Below, piece after piece: positions 1 through 10,243 of a stretch of 64,000 nucleotides of DNA (within the stretch, counting starts at the first letter, position 1; each line of letters starts with the position of its first letter). The notes below the pieces were generated by a model that worked only from the letters and a program-made list of their open reading frames with translations, ran no database searches and was not told where the DNA came from. Source of the DNA: Myxococcales bacterium (GTDB lineage Bacteria > Myxococcota_A > Polyangia > Nannocystales > Nannocystaceae); NCBI GenBank assembly GCA_020633315.1, contig JACKDV010000007.1:124001-188000 (forward strand). Reading direction: 5' to 3'. The position numbers and the translations under genes are program-made.

Positions 1-248
1 ATGGCGATCGCGCGGGCCTTGCTGCCGGTGCGGGCGGCGATGCGCTCGGCCTGCAGCCACGCCAGCGGCGAATTCCAGGCCACGTGGAAGTGCCCCCCGA
101 AGTGGGCCTCCACCTGCCGCTCGTAGTTGGAGTAGAGCACGAAGTCGAAGTCGAGCTCGTGCTCCGCGAACCAGGCGCGGAAGCCCTCCCAGATGGTCAC
201 TACCTTGGGGTCGTAGGCCACGGCCCCCAACAGGATCGTCTCGCTCAT
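1..248 (-). CDS. PhnD-like substrate-binding protein, N-terminal part
   Basis: The gene is cut by the left edge. Only the first 82 codons are visible, from an ATG at 248 on the minus strand. The protein begins MSETILLGAVAYDPK and continues with an alternation of hydrophobic strands and the segment HFHVAWNSPLAWLQAER. This is the beginning of the phosphate/phosphonate ABC-transporter binding-protein fold (PhnD/transferrin-like), whose N-terminus reads as a short strand followed by a loop that marks a ligand. There is no signal peptide, so this copy may act as a cytoplasmic ligand-binding protein and not as a periplasmic transport component. It lies 19 nt downstream of the acyl-CoA dehydrogenase on the same strand, so the two are probably co-transcribed. 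The family call is from sequence pattern only. The ligand is unknown. Confidence 0.6.
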   Translation of the reverse strand, partial: MSETILLGAVAYDPKVVTIWEGFRAWFAEHELDFDFVLYSNYERQVEAHFGGHFHVAWNSPLAWLQAERIAARTGSKARAIA

Positions 249-267
249 GGTCGTTTCTCCCTCTGGC

Positions 268-1395
268 TCAGCCGAACAGGTCCATGCCGGTCACGGCCTT
301 GCCGATGAAGTCGTAGAGGACGTCGGTGGTCGGGGCCATCACCCCGGCCGCCCGACCGTCGCGGAACAGCCGCTCCACGCCCACCTCGCGGCGGAAGGCC
401 GCGCCGCCGCACACCCGCATGGCGGTGTCGAGCACCGCGGTGGCGGCCTCGCCCGCGGCGGCCTTGCACTCGAGCACCCGCAGCATCGCGTCGGGGCGCC
501 CGGCCTCGATCGCGGCCGCGGTGTCGTCGACCAGGGTCTGGACCATGCTGGTCTGGATCTGCATGCGCGCCACGTAGGCCCGGATGGTGGGCAGGTCGCG
601 GAGCGCCGAGCCGAGGTGGGCGAAGCTGGTGCCGGAGACGTGGCCCACGCTGCGCTCGAGGGCGCCCTGCATCAGGCCCAGCGAGCACGAGGCGTTGAGC
701 AGCTGGAACAGGGGCAGCACCACCTGCATCATGATCTCGAAGCCCTGGCCGTCCTCGCCGAGCATGGCATCGGCCGACAGGCTCACGCCCTGGGCGGCCA
801 CCGGTGAGGAGTCGTTGCCCCGCAGGCCAAGGCCGTCGAAGCTCCCGGCCACCGACAGGCCCGCCGCATCGGCCGGCACCAGCCAGATCGTGCTGGGGCC
901 CTCGGCCGCCACCGGCTTGCTCGACCACACGTAGGCCGCGGCGTGGCTCGCCGAGGTGATCCAGCTCTTGCGGGCGTCGAGGATCACGGCGTCGCCCTTC
1001 TTGGTGGCGGTGCTCACCGGGGCCCAGAAGTGGCTGCGGGAGCCGGCCTCGGAGAAGGCCAGGGTGCTCAGGTGCTCGCCGCGGGCGGCGGCCTCGCGCA
1101 CCGCCCGGGGGCCGTGCTTCTCGAGCACCGCGGTCCCGCAGTAGTGCATGCACAGCACCATGGCCGTGGAGCCGCAGGTCCGGGACACGCGGCGGATCAC
1201 CTGGCTGGCCAGCCGAGGGCCGTGTCCCAGGCCCCCCACCTCGGGGGCGCTGATCAGGCCCAGCAGGCCCGCCTCGGCCAGGGCGGCGATGGAGGCCGAG
1301 GGGAACGCCGCGCTGGCATCCACCTCGATCGCGTGCTCGTTGATGACGTCGGCGGTGACGCGCTCGAGGGCCTCGATGATCTCGTCGTCGGTCAT
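268..1395 (-). CDS. acyl-CoA dehydrogenase family protein
   Basis: A 375-aa flavoprotein of the acyl-CoA dehydrogenase superfamily, which catalyses alpha,beta-dehydrogenation of an acyl-CoA thioester and passes electrons to ETF. Visible family features are an N-terminal helical domain, the central beta-domain segment AFSEAGSRS followed by KSWITSA, and the C-terminal helical bundle ending in the CGGAAFRREVGVERLFRDGR region typical of the tetramer interface and FAD contact. The usual catalytic Glu position is not obvious by eye, so substrate cannot be assigned. I chose the ATG at 1395 because the slightly longer reading begins with TTG at 1404. It is transcribed leftwards, divergently from the gamma-carbonic anhydrase, with a palindrome-rich AT island between them, and appears to lead into the PhnD-like gene. 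Confidence 0.88.
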   Translation of the reverse strand: MTDDEIIEALERVTADVINEHAIEVDASAAFPSASIAALAEAGLLGLISAPEVGGLGHGPRLASQVIRRVSRTCGSTAMVLCMHYCGTAVLEKHGPRAVREAAARGEHLSTLAFSEAGSRSHFWAPVSTATKKGDAVILDARKSWITSASHAAAYVWSSKPVAAEGPSTIWLVPADAAGLSVAGSFDGLGLRGNDSSPVAAQGVSLSADAMLGEDGQGFEIMMQVVLPLFQLLNASCSLGLMQGALERSVGHVSGTSFAHLGSALRDLPTIRAYVARMQIQTSMVQTLVDDTAAAIEAGRPDAMLRVLECKAAAGEAATAVLDTAMRVCGGAAFRREVGVERLFRDGRAAGVMAPTTDVLYDFIGKAVTGMDLFG

Positions 1396-1435
1396 GGTCG
1401 CCAACCATCGGGGCCCGTGCCGGCGCGTTCAAGCG

Positions 1436-1484
1436 CATCGATGGATTCGATGTGATAGAGCGTATACATCGAAGCATTCGAATG
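1436..1484. promoter_or_regulatory. palindrome-rich divergent control region
   Basis: Between the divergent acyl-CoA dehydrogenase and gamma-carbonic anhydrase genes lies an AT-rich island with three symmetric elements. CATCGATG at 1436-1443 and CATTCGAATG at 1475-1484 are perfect palindromes. TTCGATGT at 1446-1453 and ACATCGAA at 1466-1473 form a perfect 8-bp inverted repeat around a 12-nt spacer. The shared TTCGA core suggests operator sites for a dimeric repressor, for example a TetR- or FadR-like fatty-acid regulator, but no regulator gene is adjacent. The regulatory role is inferred from symmetry and position. Confidence 0.5.
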
Positions 1485-1517
1485 ATCCCCTGGGCTCGGC
1501 TTGGTATGGTCCCGGCC

Positions 1518-2135
1518 ATGGCGTCGCGTACCGTCGTCGATTCGGTGGATCTCGTGGCGGGCCCGCCCGCCGATCTCGAGGCGCTGGAGGCCGAGCTCGC
1601 CGAGCTTCGCCGGCGCCTCCCCGGGGCGATCGTGGGGCGCTATCTGGGCCGGATCCCGCAGGTGGCCGCGGACGCGTTCGTGGCTCCCGGGGCCGCGATC
1701 GTGGGCGACGTGAGGCTGGGTCCCAAGGTGAGCGTGTGGTTCGGCTGCGTGCTGCGGGGAGACGTCAACCACATCGAGGTCCGCGAGCGCAGCAACCTGC
1801 AGGACGGGACGGTGGTGCACCTGGGCGACGACGATCCGACCCTGGTGGGCGAGGAGGTGGTGGTGGGGCACCGGGCGGTGATCCACGGCTGCACGATCGG
1901 CGGCGGCACGCTGGTGGGGATCGGGGCGACCCTGCTCGACGGAGTGAAGGTGGGCGAGGGCAGCATCATCGGCGCGGGCACGCTGGTGCCGGCGGGCCGC
2001 GAGATCCCACCGCACAGCCTGGTGCTGGGCATGCCGGGCAAGGTCGTCCGCACCCTCACCGCGTCGGACGAGCAGCTCCATCGGCGCCTGGCCGGCAAGT
2101 ACACCCGCCTGGCCCACAACTACCGCGTGGGCTGA
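1518..2135 (+). CDS. gamma-carbonic anhydrase family protein
   Basis: A 205-aa left-handed beta-helix protein of the gamma-carbonic anhydrase (CaiE/PaaY/YrdA-like) family. Hexapeptide repeats run through most of the length, for example IVGDVRLGPKVSVWFGCVLRG, with the conserved GDVNHIEV and QDGTVVHLG segments. The metal-binding histidines are visible in VVHLGDDD and VVGHRAVIHGC. The active enzyme is a trimer with metal at subunit interfaces. Many members are annotated as carbonic anhydrases without proof of activity, and some are acyl- or CoA-associated. I took the ATG at 1518 (MASRTVV), because the upstream extension runs into the divergent promoter. The N-terminal 35 residues form an extra acidic helix ahead of the first hexapeptide coil. 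Its divergence from an acyl-CoA dehydrogenase may hint at a CoA-linked role, which is inference. Confidence 0.88.
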   Translation: MASRTVVDSVDLVAGPPADLEALEAELAELRRRLPGAIVGRYLGRIPQVAADAFVAPGAAIVGDVRLGPKVSVWFGCVLRGDVNHIEVRERSNLQDGTVVHLGDDDPTLVGEEVVVGHRAVIHGCTIGGGTLVGIGATLLDGVKVGEGSIIGAGTLVPAGREIPPHSLVLGMPGKVVRTLTASDEQLHRRLAGKYTRLAHNYRVG

Positions 2136-2164
2136 GGGCCGGGCCGAGGGGCGCCGCGCCGCGA

Positions 2165-2668
2165 TCAGCCGGTGCTGGTCCCGGTCGAGCCCGAGCCCTC
2201 GGTGGTGCCCGACCCGCTCGTGCCGCTCGAGCCCCCGGAGCTCGAGTCGGTGCCCGGGCCCGAGTCGGTGCTCGAGCCCCCGCTGCTGGTCCCGCTCTCG
2301 TCGCTGCCGGGCGGCGGCTCGCAGAAGCCGTCCACCTCGCGGCAGCGCAGGTCGCCGCAGCAGCCTTGATCGTCGAAGCACCAGTGGGCGAGGTCGTTCG
2401 CCTCGAGGCAGACCTCCACGCACGAGCCCGGCCCGCGCGGGGGATCGGCCCCGGCATCGTAGGGCGCGATGCAGTGCACGCCCTCCTCGCAGTCCTCGCT
2501 CGACTCGCACGCGTCCGGCGCGGAGAAGGTGGTGCCCCCCGGGCCCGTGTTTCCCGCCGTGGCGGAGCCGCTGGTGTCCTCCTCGGTGGGAGGGGGTGGG
2601 GGCGGGCGGCAGGCCGAGCCGGCCAGCACGATCCCGAGGACGACCGCTGGGGTGAGGCGCTCGCGCAC
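2165..2668 (-). CDS. Cys-rich putative lipoprotein with C-terminal linker tail
   Basis: A putative 167-aa exported protein starting at a GTG at 2668 (VRERLTPAVVLGIVLAGSAC). The hydrophobic stretch ends in a lipobox-like GSAC, which is imperfect because -3 is Gly. It is followed by a proline run, a short Thr/Gly linker, and a compact Cys-rich domain of about 70 residues (CESSEDCEEGVHC, CFDDQGCCGDLRC). The last 50 residues are almost only Ser, Gly, Thr, Asp and Glu. In the other lipoproteins of this window such a linker sits between the lipidated Cys and the domain, so the tail position here is unusual. The function is unknown. Myxobacteria carry many Cys-rich lipoproteins of this type. It is divergent from the kinase at 2776. 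Confidence 0.72.
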   Translation of the reverse strand: MRERLTPAVVLGIVLAGSACRPPPPPPTEEDTSGSATAGNTGPGGTTFSAPDACESSEDCEEGVHCIAPYDAGADPPRGPGSCVEVCLEANDLAHWCFDDQGCCGDLRCREVDGFCEPPPGSDESGTSSGGSSTDSGPGTDSSSGGSSGTSGSGTTEGSGSTGTSTG

Positions 2669-2775
2669 GGTGACGGGAACAGTAGCACCCCGGCGGCCCC
2701 CGGGGCGCGGGGGCGCCCGCTCATCGTTGGGCTCGGCGCTCGGGTTCCGACCGTCTTTCGTCCTATGCTCCGGTC

Positions 2776-3750
2776 GTGAGCGGTGTGCGACCACCGCGCT
2801 CCGTCCATCGCGCCACGCTCCCCGGGCTCCCGCGGAGCTTGCAGGACTACGAGGAGCGCGAGCTCGACGAGCTGACCGAGCTCGTCGCTGGCTCCACGTT
2901 GGTCCACAACAAGAGCTACGACATCGTCGATCGCGTCGGCGAGGGCGGGATGGGAAAGGTCTACCGCGCCTACGACCCGCGGATGGATCGCTACGTCGCG
3001 CTCAAGGTGCTCAAGCTCGATGTGCCCGAGTCGGCCAAGCGTCGCTTCCGTCGCGAGGCCGTGATCGCGGCCGACTTCTCGCACCCCAACCTCGCCCGCG
3101 TGCTCGACGTGGGCCACAGCGACGAGATGGGGATCGAGTGGCTCACCATGGAGTACCTGCGGGGGCGCGACCTGGGCGAGATCATCGATCGCGGTCGCCC
3201 CGTCACCTTCCCGCTGATGGTCGACATCATGGGGCAGGTCCTCGACGCGCTCGACTACATCCACACCCGCAAGATCGTCCACTGCGACGTCAAGCCCGAC
3301 AACATCTTCATCACCCGCGATCCCTACAACCGTCGCCTGGTGATCGTGAAGCTCATCGACTTCGGGGTGTGCCGCACCCTCGATCCCCCCGAGATCCCGC
3401 AGGAGATCAGCGGGGACCCTCGCTACATGGCGCCCGAGCAGGCGGTGCTCGAGGAGGCCATCGATCACCGCGCCGACTTCTACTCGCTGGGCATCACCCT
3501 GTTCGAGACGATCACGGGGCGGCACCCCTTCGAGGAGCACCTCGACGCCGAGCCCGAGGAGCTGCTGACCCTGCAGTACGAGCAGGAGGTGCCGCTGCCG
3601 AGCGCCTTCCTCGACCCGGCCACGCCCCCGCGGCTCGCCGACGCGCTCGACGACCTGGTGGCGCGGGCCACCGCCAAGGACCCGCGGGAGCGCTTCGACG
3701 ACGCGGTGCAGATGAAGCAGGCGCTGCGCCAGCTACTCGAGGCGAAGTAG
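2776..3750 (+). CDS. Ser/Thr protein kinase, non-RD type
   Basis: A 324-aa soluble eukaryote-like kinase with a GTG start at 2776. Visible motifs are the glycine loop GEGGMG at residues 55-60, the ATP-binding Lys77 in VALKVL, the alphaC Glu94, the catalytic loop HCDVKPDN at 169-176, DFG at 195-197 and APEQ at 219-222. The catalytic loop has Cys in place of the usual Arg before Asp171, so this is a non-RD kinase, a class that often does not depend on activation-loop phosphorylation. A helical 45-residue N-terminal segment precedes the kinase fold. There is no membrane segment, so the protein should be cytoplasmic. It is followed on the same strand after 40 nt by an ECF sigma factor and a second kinase, suggesting a shared phosphorylation circuit. 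Confidence 0.93.
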   Translation: MSGVRPPRSVHRATLPGLPRSLQDYEERELDELTELVAGSTLVHNKSYDIVDRVGEGGMGKVYRAYDPRMDRYVALKVLKLDVPESAKRRFRREAVIAADFSHPNLARVLDVGHSDEMGIEWLTMEYLRGRDLGEIIDRGRPVTFPLMVDIMGQVLDALDYIHTRKIVHCDVKPDNIFITRDPYNRRLVIVKLIDFGVCRTLDPPEIPQEISGDPRYMAPEQAVLEEAIDHRADFYSLGITLFETITGRHPFEEHLDAEPEELLTLQYEQEVPLPSAFLDPATPPRLADALDDLVARATAKDPRERFDDAVQMKQALRQLLEAK

Positions 3751-3790
3751 CGGCCTCGCTCGGGGGCGGCGTGCTACCGTTCGCTTCCAG

Positions 3791-4414
3791 ATGCGCGACG
3801 ACGTGGAGCTCCTCGCGGCGTGGCGGGCCGGAGATGCCCGCAGCGGCGAGGCGCTGTTCGAGCGCTACTTCGACCAGCTCTCGCGCTTCTTCGTCAACAA
3901 GGTCCCCTTCGATCACGAGGACCTGATCCAGGAGACCTTCACCGCGGTGGTCGGCGGGCGGGACCGGCTGCGCCGCGACGCGAGCTTCCGCTCGTACCTG
4001 TTCAGCACCGCGTTCAACGTGCTCAAGAAGTACTTCGCCCGCAAGGCCAAGGTGCCGCCGACCTCGCTCGAGGAGCTCGCGGTGGAGCAGCTCGCCCCCG
4101 GGCCCAGCACGCTGCTGCGGGCCAACGAGCAGGAGCTCCTGCTGCTCGAGTCCCTGCGCTGCATCCCGCTCGAGCTGCAGGTGGTGCTCGAGATGAGCTA
4201 CTGGGAGGGCATGGCCTCGGCCGAGATCGGGGAGGCCCTGGGCATCCCGGCGGGCACCGTGCGCACGCGGATGATGCGGGGGCGCGACCGGCTCGCGCAG
4301 GAGCTGCGGCGACGCGGGGGCGAGGTGAATGCGCTGGCCGACCTCGACGACTGGGCCCAGCGGATCCGCGGGCTGATGGAGGGCGGGGGCTCCGCCGGCC
4401 GCCGCTCCGGCTGA
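3791..4414 (+). CDS. ECF-type sigma-70 family RNA polymerase sigma factor
   Basis: A 207-aa extracytoplasmic-function sigma factor. Region 2 is seen as FDHEDLIQETFTAVV, with the clamp-helix-binding helix, followed by FRSYLFSTAFNVLKKYF. Region 4 is a helix-turn-helix read as EIGEALGIPAGTVRTRMMRGRDRL. A poorly conserved 40-residue linker separates them, and a 40-residue C-terminal extension follows region 4. No anti-sigma factor is encoded next to it. Instead it is flanked on both sides by Ser/Thr kinases. Some ECF groups are known to be activated by an adjacent Ser/Thr kinase, such as EcfP/PknT of Vibrio parahaemolyticus, so phosphorylation control is a reasonable inference here. The downstream kinase gene begins only 24 nt after the stop. 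Confidence 0.93.
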   Translation: MRDDVELLAAWRAGDARSGEALFERYFDQLSRFFVNKVPFDHEDLIQETFTAVVGGRDRLRRDASFRSYLFSTAFNVLKKYFARKAKVPPTSLEELAVEQLAPGPSTLLRANEQELLLLESLRCIPLELQVVLEMSYWEGMASAEIGEALGIPAGTVRTRMMRGRDRLAQELRRRGGEVNALADLDDWAQRIRGLMEGGGSAGRRSG

Positions 4415-4438
4415 ATTCGGCCGGCGAGGCCCGATCGG

Positions 4439-7498
<3,060 letters not shown>

Positions 7499-7502
7499 CG
7501 CG

Positions 7503-7829
7503 ATGACGACGATCAACATCACCACCACGGCTCCCGATCAGGTCAAGGAGGTCACGGTCACCCTCGACGAGGAGGCGGTGTACTCGGTCCCCGAGGACGG
7601 GGTCTACGAGCCGGAGGCCTCCGTGATGGCCACCATCGAGGTCCTGCTCGCCCCCGAGTGCCCGGCCTCGGCCATCACCTTCGGCGAGACCAGCGAGGGC
7701 ATCGAGATCCGCATCGAGGGCACCAGCTCGGCCCCGGTCTCGGTGCCGCTGCGTCTCACCTTCGAGGCCGAGGTCTCGGCGGTGCACTGGCACAAGGGCT
7801 ACACCACCAAGGTGTCGAAGGCCGGCTGA
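7503..7829 (+). CDS. 108-aa acidic protein of unknown function, kinase-linked
   Basis: A small protein beginning MTTINITTTAPDQVKEV. The ATG is preceded by a strong AGGAGG about 7 nt upstream that overlaps the end of the kinase gene, so it should be translated at good rate from the same message. The composition is acidic and Thr/Val/Glu-rich with alternating strands, suggesting an all-beta fold. There is no signal peptide, no membrane helix, and a single Cys. I do not recognise the family. The context (ECF sigma, TPR kinase, this protein) suggests a substrate, adaptor or inhibitor of the kinase, but nothing in the sequence proves this. The stop codon lies in the loop of a 7-bp hairpin. Confidence 0.8.
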   Translation: MTTINITTTAPDQVKEVTVTLDEEAVYSVPEDGVYEPEASVMATIEVLLAPECPASAITFGETSEGIEIRIEGTSSAPVSVPLRLTFEAEVSAVHWHKGYTTKVSKAG

Positions 7830-7836
7830 GCCGGCC
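7820..7836 (+). terminator. possible hairpin terminator overlapping stop codon
   Basis: GGCCGGC at 7820-7826 and GCCGGCC at 7830-7836 form a perfect 7-bp stem with the stop codon TGA as the loop. It lies at the 3' end of the kinase-linked operon, just before a convergent gene. No T-tract follows, so intrinsic termination is uncertain. Confidence 0.35.
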
Positions 7837-7862
7837 GCGATCCCCCCGGGCTCGGGCGTCCG

Positions 7863-8729
7863 TCAGTGCTGTGCGTAGGGAGGCACGGCGAACGCCCGCC
7901 CCTCGAGCTCGAAGGGTCCCCGGACCATGTAGGCGCCCTCGCTCGCGGTCTGCAGCGGGCGGGCCCGGGCCTGCGGGAATCGGTCGGGGGTGAAGGCCAG
8001 GGTCACGGGGCCCGAGCCGGGCAGGTGGGGCGCGAGCTCGGACCACGCGGGCAGGTGGTGGCCCACCACGTCGAACAGGGTGTAGCGCTCGCCCACGAGC
8101 TTGCCCGCCACGAACAGGTCGCGCGCGGGGAGCCGACGGACCGCCGACAGGTCGCCCGTGTGGAGCACCGCATCGATGCCGAACAGCCAGCCCTCGTCCA
8201 CCGAGGCGTACACCTGCGAGAGCGGGGCGCGTCGGCCCAGCACCTCGACGAGGGTGGCGAGGTCGTCCTCGAGATCGACCGGCGCCGCGACGGCGGCCGC
8301 GGGCCCCGGCGGGCGGGCGGCCTCCCAGCTCGTGGTGGGCACCACCCGGAAGCCGAAGGGCTCGTAGAGCGCGGGCTGGCTGGTGTAGAGCTGCGCCCGC
8401 TCCCAGCGCTCGTCCACGAAGCGCAGCGCTCGCTCCATCGCGCGGCGGTAGCAGCCCTGGCGGCGGAGCTCGGGGAGCGTGCACACGGCGTGGATGCCCC
8501 CGACGCGCACCGACCGGCCGTCGAGGCGCAGCGGCACCTCGAGCACGCCCACATGGGCGACCACCCGATCGTCTCGCCGGTCGACGAAGGGGGTGGTCAT
8601 CGCATCCCAGTCGAAGCCCAGCGCGCGAGCAGCGTCGATCTTTCGGCCGAGGCCGGGGAAGCTCGACTCCAGCACTGCGTACAGCGCTGCGCGGTCCCTG
8701 GGCTCTCGGTATAGAAGGTGGGGGCGCAT
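7863..8729 (-). CDS. GNAT family N-acetyltransferase, Eis-like length
   Basis: A 288-aa protein from an ATG at 8729. The N-terminal half carries a GNAT fold, with VGGIHAVCTLPELRRQGCYRRAM matching the acetyl-CoA pyrophosphate-binding V-x-P-x-x-R-x-x-G/A signature, followed by LYTSQPALYEPFGF typical of the final beta-strand and the tail of a GNAT domain. The C-terminal half is a second, less conserved domain (VYASVDEGWLFGIDAVLHTG) of the kind found in Eis-like two-domain acetyltransferases. The substrate is unknown. It converges with the kinase operon and is divergent from the lipoprotein at 8823. Confidence 0.82.
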   Translation of the reverse strand: MRPHLLYREPRDRAALYAVLESSFPGLGRKIDAARALGFDWDAMTTPFVDRRDDRVVAHVGVLEVPLRLDGRSVRVGGIHAVCTLPELRRQGCYRRAMERALRFVDERWERAQLYTSQPALYEPFGFRVVPTTSWEAARPPGPAAAVAAPVDLEDDLATLVEVLGRRAPLSQVYASVDEGWLFGIDAVLHTGDLSAVRRLPARDLFVAGKLVGERYTLFDVVGHHLPAWSELAPHLPGSGPVTLAFTPDRFPQARARPLQTASEGAYMVRGPFELEGRAFAVPPYAQH

Positions 8730-8822
8730 GCTCCAGGACTCCGCCGGACCGGGCCCGATTATCACGCGGACGACTCGGGCGACAACGCGCGGGGCCCTCG
8801 GGGCTGCTAAGCTGCTGCGCAG

Positions 8823-9710
8823 ATGCAGCGCTTGACCTCCTCGATCTGCGTGCTCGGCTTGCTGGCGCTCGGCTGTGGTGACAGCACGAGCGGCGAGGGC
8901 ACCTCCGACGACCCGAGCACCACGGGGGCCTCCACCACCACCACGGGGGTCGAGCCCACCACCACCTCGGTCGTCGACGACACGGCCTCGAGCGAGGAGA
9001 CCGGGCTGCCGCCGCCGGGCGGCGAGTGCATCCTCGAGGACAACGACTGCACCGATCCCAACCAGAAGTGCATGCCGTGGTCCGAGGAGGCCGATCGGAT
9101 CCCCGACGAGGCCCGCTGCTGCGCGCTGCAGGACAACCCCGATCTCGAGGGCGAGCGCTGCACCGTGCAGGGCTACGACGGGAGCTGCGTGGACAGCTGC
9201 GAGGCCGGGACCATGTGCCTGGTGGACGACCCCGAGACCCTCGAGGGCTTCTGCCGGGCGTTCTGCAACCCCGATAGCTCCACCTGCAACGACGGCCAGG
9301 GCACCTGCAAGCCCTTCTTCGAGGTGCTGGGCACCTTCACCGTGCCGCTGTGCATGGATCGCTGCGATCCCCTGCTGCAGGACTGCTCGCCCTCGTCGTG
9401 GCACTGCATCCCCGACACCGTCACCCAGGCCGGGCAGAGCGGCTTCATCTGCGTCCCGCCGCCGCCGATGCAGCCGCTGGGGCAGTTCGATCCCTGCGCC
9501 CTGGCCAACGACTGCGAGAAGGGCCTCGCGTGCATCTTCGGGGGCAACGTGGCCACCTGCGAGGGCCAGTTCGCCTGCTGCACCGCCTACTGCAGCCTCT
9601 CGGAGGGCGACGCCCCCTGCCAGGCCATCGACCCCTCCATGGTCTGCGTGGACTGGATGTCGGCCGATCCCGACTGGAGCGACGTGGGGGTCTGCGGCCT
9701 CCCGCCGTAG
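8823..9710 (+). CDS. Cys-rich lipoprotein, paralogue of the protein at 51626
   Basis: A 295-aa secreted lipoprotein. The signal peptide MQRLTSSICVLGLLALGC ends in a good lipobox (LALGC). A 45-residue Ser/Thr/Gly/Asp linker follows, then about 220 residues with more than 20 cysteines, presumably disulphide-bonded. Recognisable blocks are CDPLLQDCSPSSWHCIP, CALANDCEKGLACIFGG and CCTAYCSLSEGDAPC. The same blocks in the same order occur in the lipoprotein at 51626-52543, so the two are paralogues. The function is unknown. Myxobacterial genomes hold many such surface Cys-rich lipoproteins. It is divergent from the acetyltransferase gene and followed by a universal stress protein gene. Confidence 0.88.
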   Translation: MQRLTSSICVLGLLALGCGDSTSGEGTSDDPSTTGASTTTTGVEPTTTSVVDDTASSEETGLPPPGGECILEDNDCTDPNQKCMPWSEEADRIPDEARCCALQDNPDLEGERCTVQGYDGSCVDSCEAGTMCLVDDPETLEGFCRAFCNPDSSTCNDGQGTCKPFFEVLGTFTVPLCMDRCDPLLQDCSPSSWHCIPDTVTQAGQSGFICVPPPPMQPLGQFDPCALANDCEKGLACIFGGNVATCEGQFACCTAYCSLSEGDAPCQAIDPSMVCVDWMSADPDWSDVGVCGLPP

Positions 9711-9787
9711 GCTAGGTCACGCTCCGTGCGACCAAGAGGCGCAGGGCCTGCGCGTGCATCGGCGCCGACCGATCGTATACCGGGCCC

Positions 9788-10225
9788 GTGAAGCTCGACC
9801 GCATCCTCGTCACGACGGACTTCTCCCCGGGCGATCGCAGCACCGTCCAGCGGGCGATCGACCTGGCCGCCAAGCTCGGCGTCGCGGAGATCACCCTGTT
9901 CCACGCCCACGCCGAGCCCATCCTGACCGAGTTCGGGGTGGGAGAGCCGGTGGGCCGCGAGAACGAGATGCACGACGAGGTGCTCGCCCGGCTGTCGAAG
10001 TGGTGCGAGGAGCTGTCCACCGCCCAGGTACGGCTCACCCCGCGCACCCGCGGCGGCCGGCCGGCGCACGCCATCGTGGACGTCTCGGACGACTTCGATC
10101 TCATCGTGATGGCGAGCCACGGCGGGGGCGGGGCCAAGCACTTCCTGCTCGGCTCCACCACCGATCGCGTGGTTCGCGGGGCCCGCTGCGACGTGTGGGT
10201 GGTCCGCGTGCCCCAGGCGGGGTAG
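9788..10225 (+). CDS. universal stress protein, UspA family
   Basis: A 145-aa single-domain universal stress protein with a GTG start. It begins MKLDRILVTTDFSPGDRS, where DFS is the N-terminal nucleotide-contact segment. It ends with the ATP-binding loop GGGGAKHFLLGSTTDRVVR, which fits the G-x2-G-x9-G-S/T pattern of ATP-binding members. Such proteins are cytoplasmic dimers induced by starvation, oxidants or energy stress. The length is typical of the family. It is convergent with the symporter gene 18 nt away. Confidence 0.93.
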   Translation: MKLDRILVTTDFSPGDRSTVQRAIDLAAKLGVAEITLFHAHAEPILTEFGVGEPVGRENEMHDEVLARLSKWCEELSTAQVRLTPRTRGGRPAHAIVDVSDDFDLIVMASHGGGGAKHFLLGSTTDRVVRGARCDVWVVRVPQAG

Positions 10226-10243
10226 GGCCGCGGGCGGGGCCGG

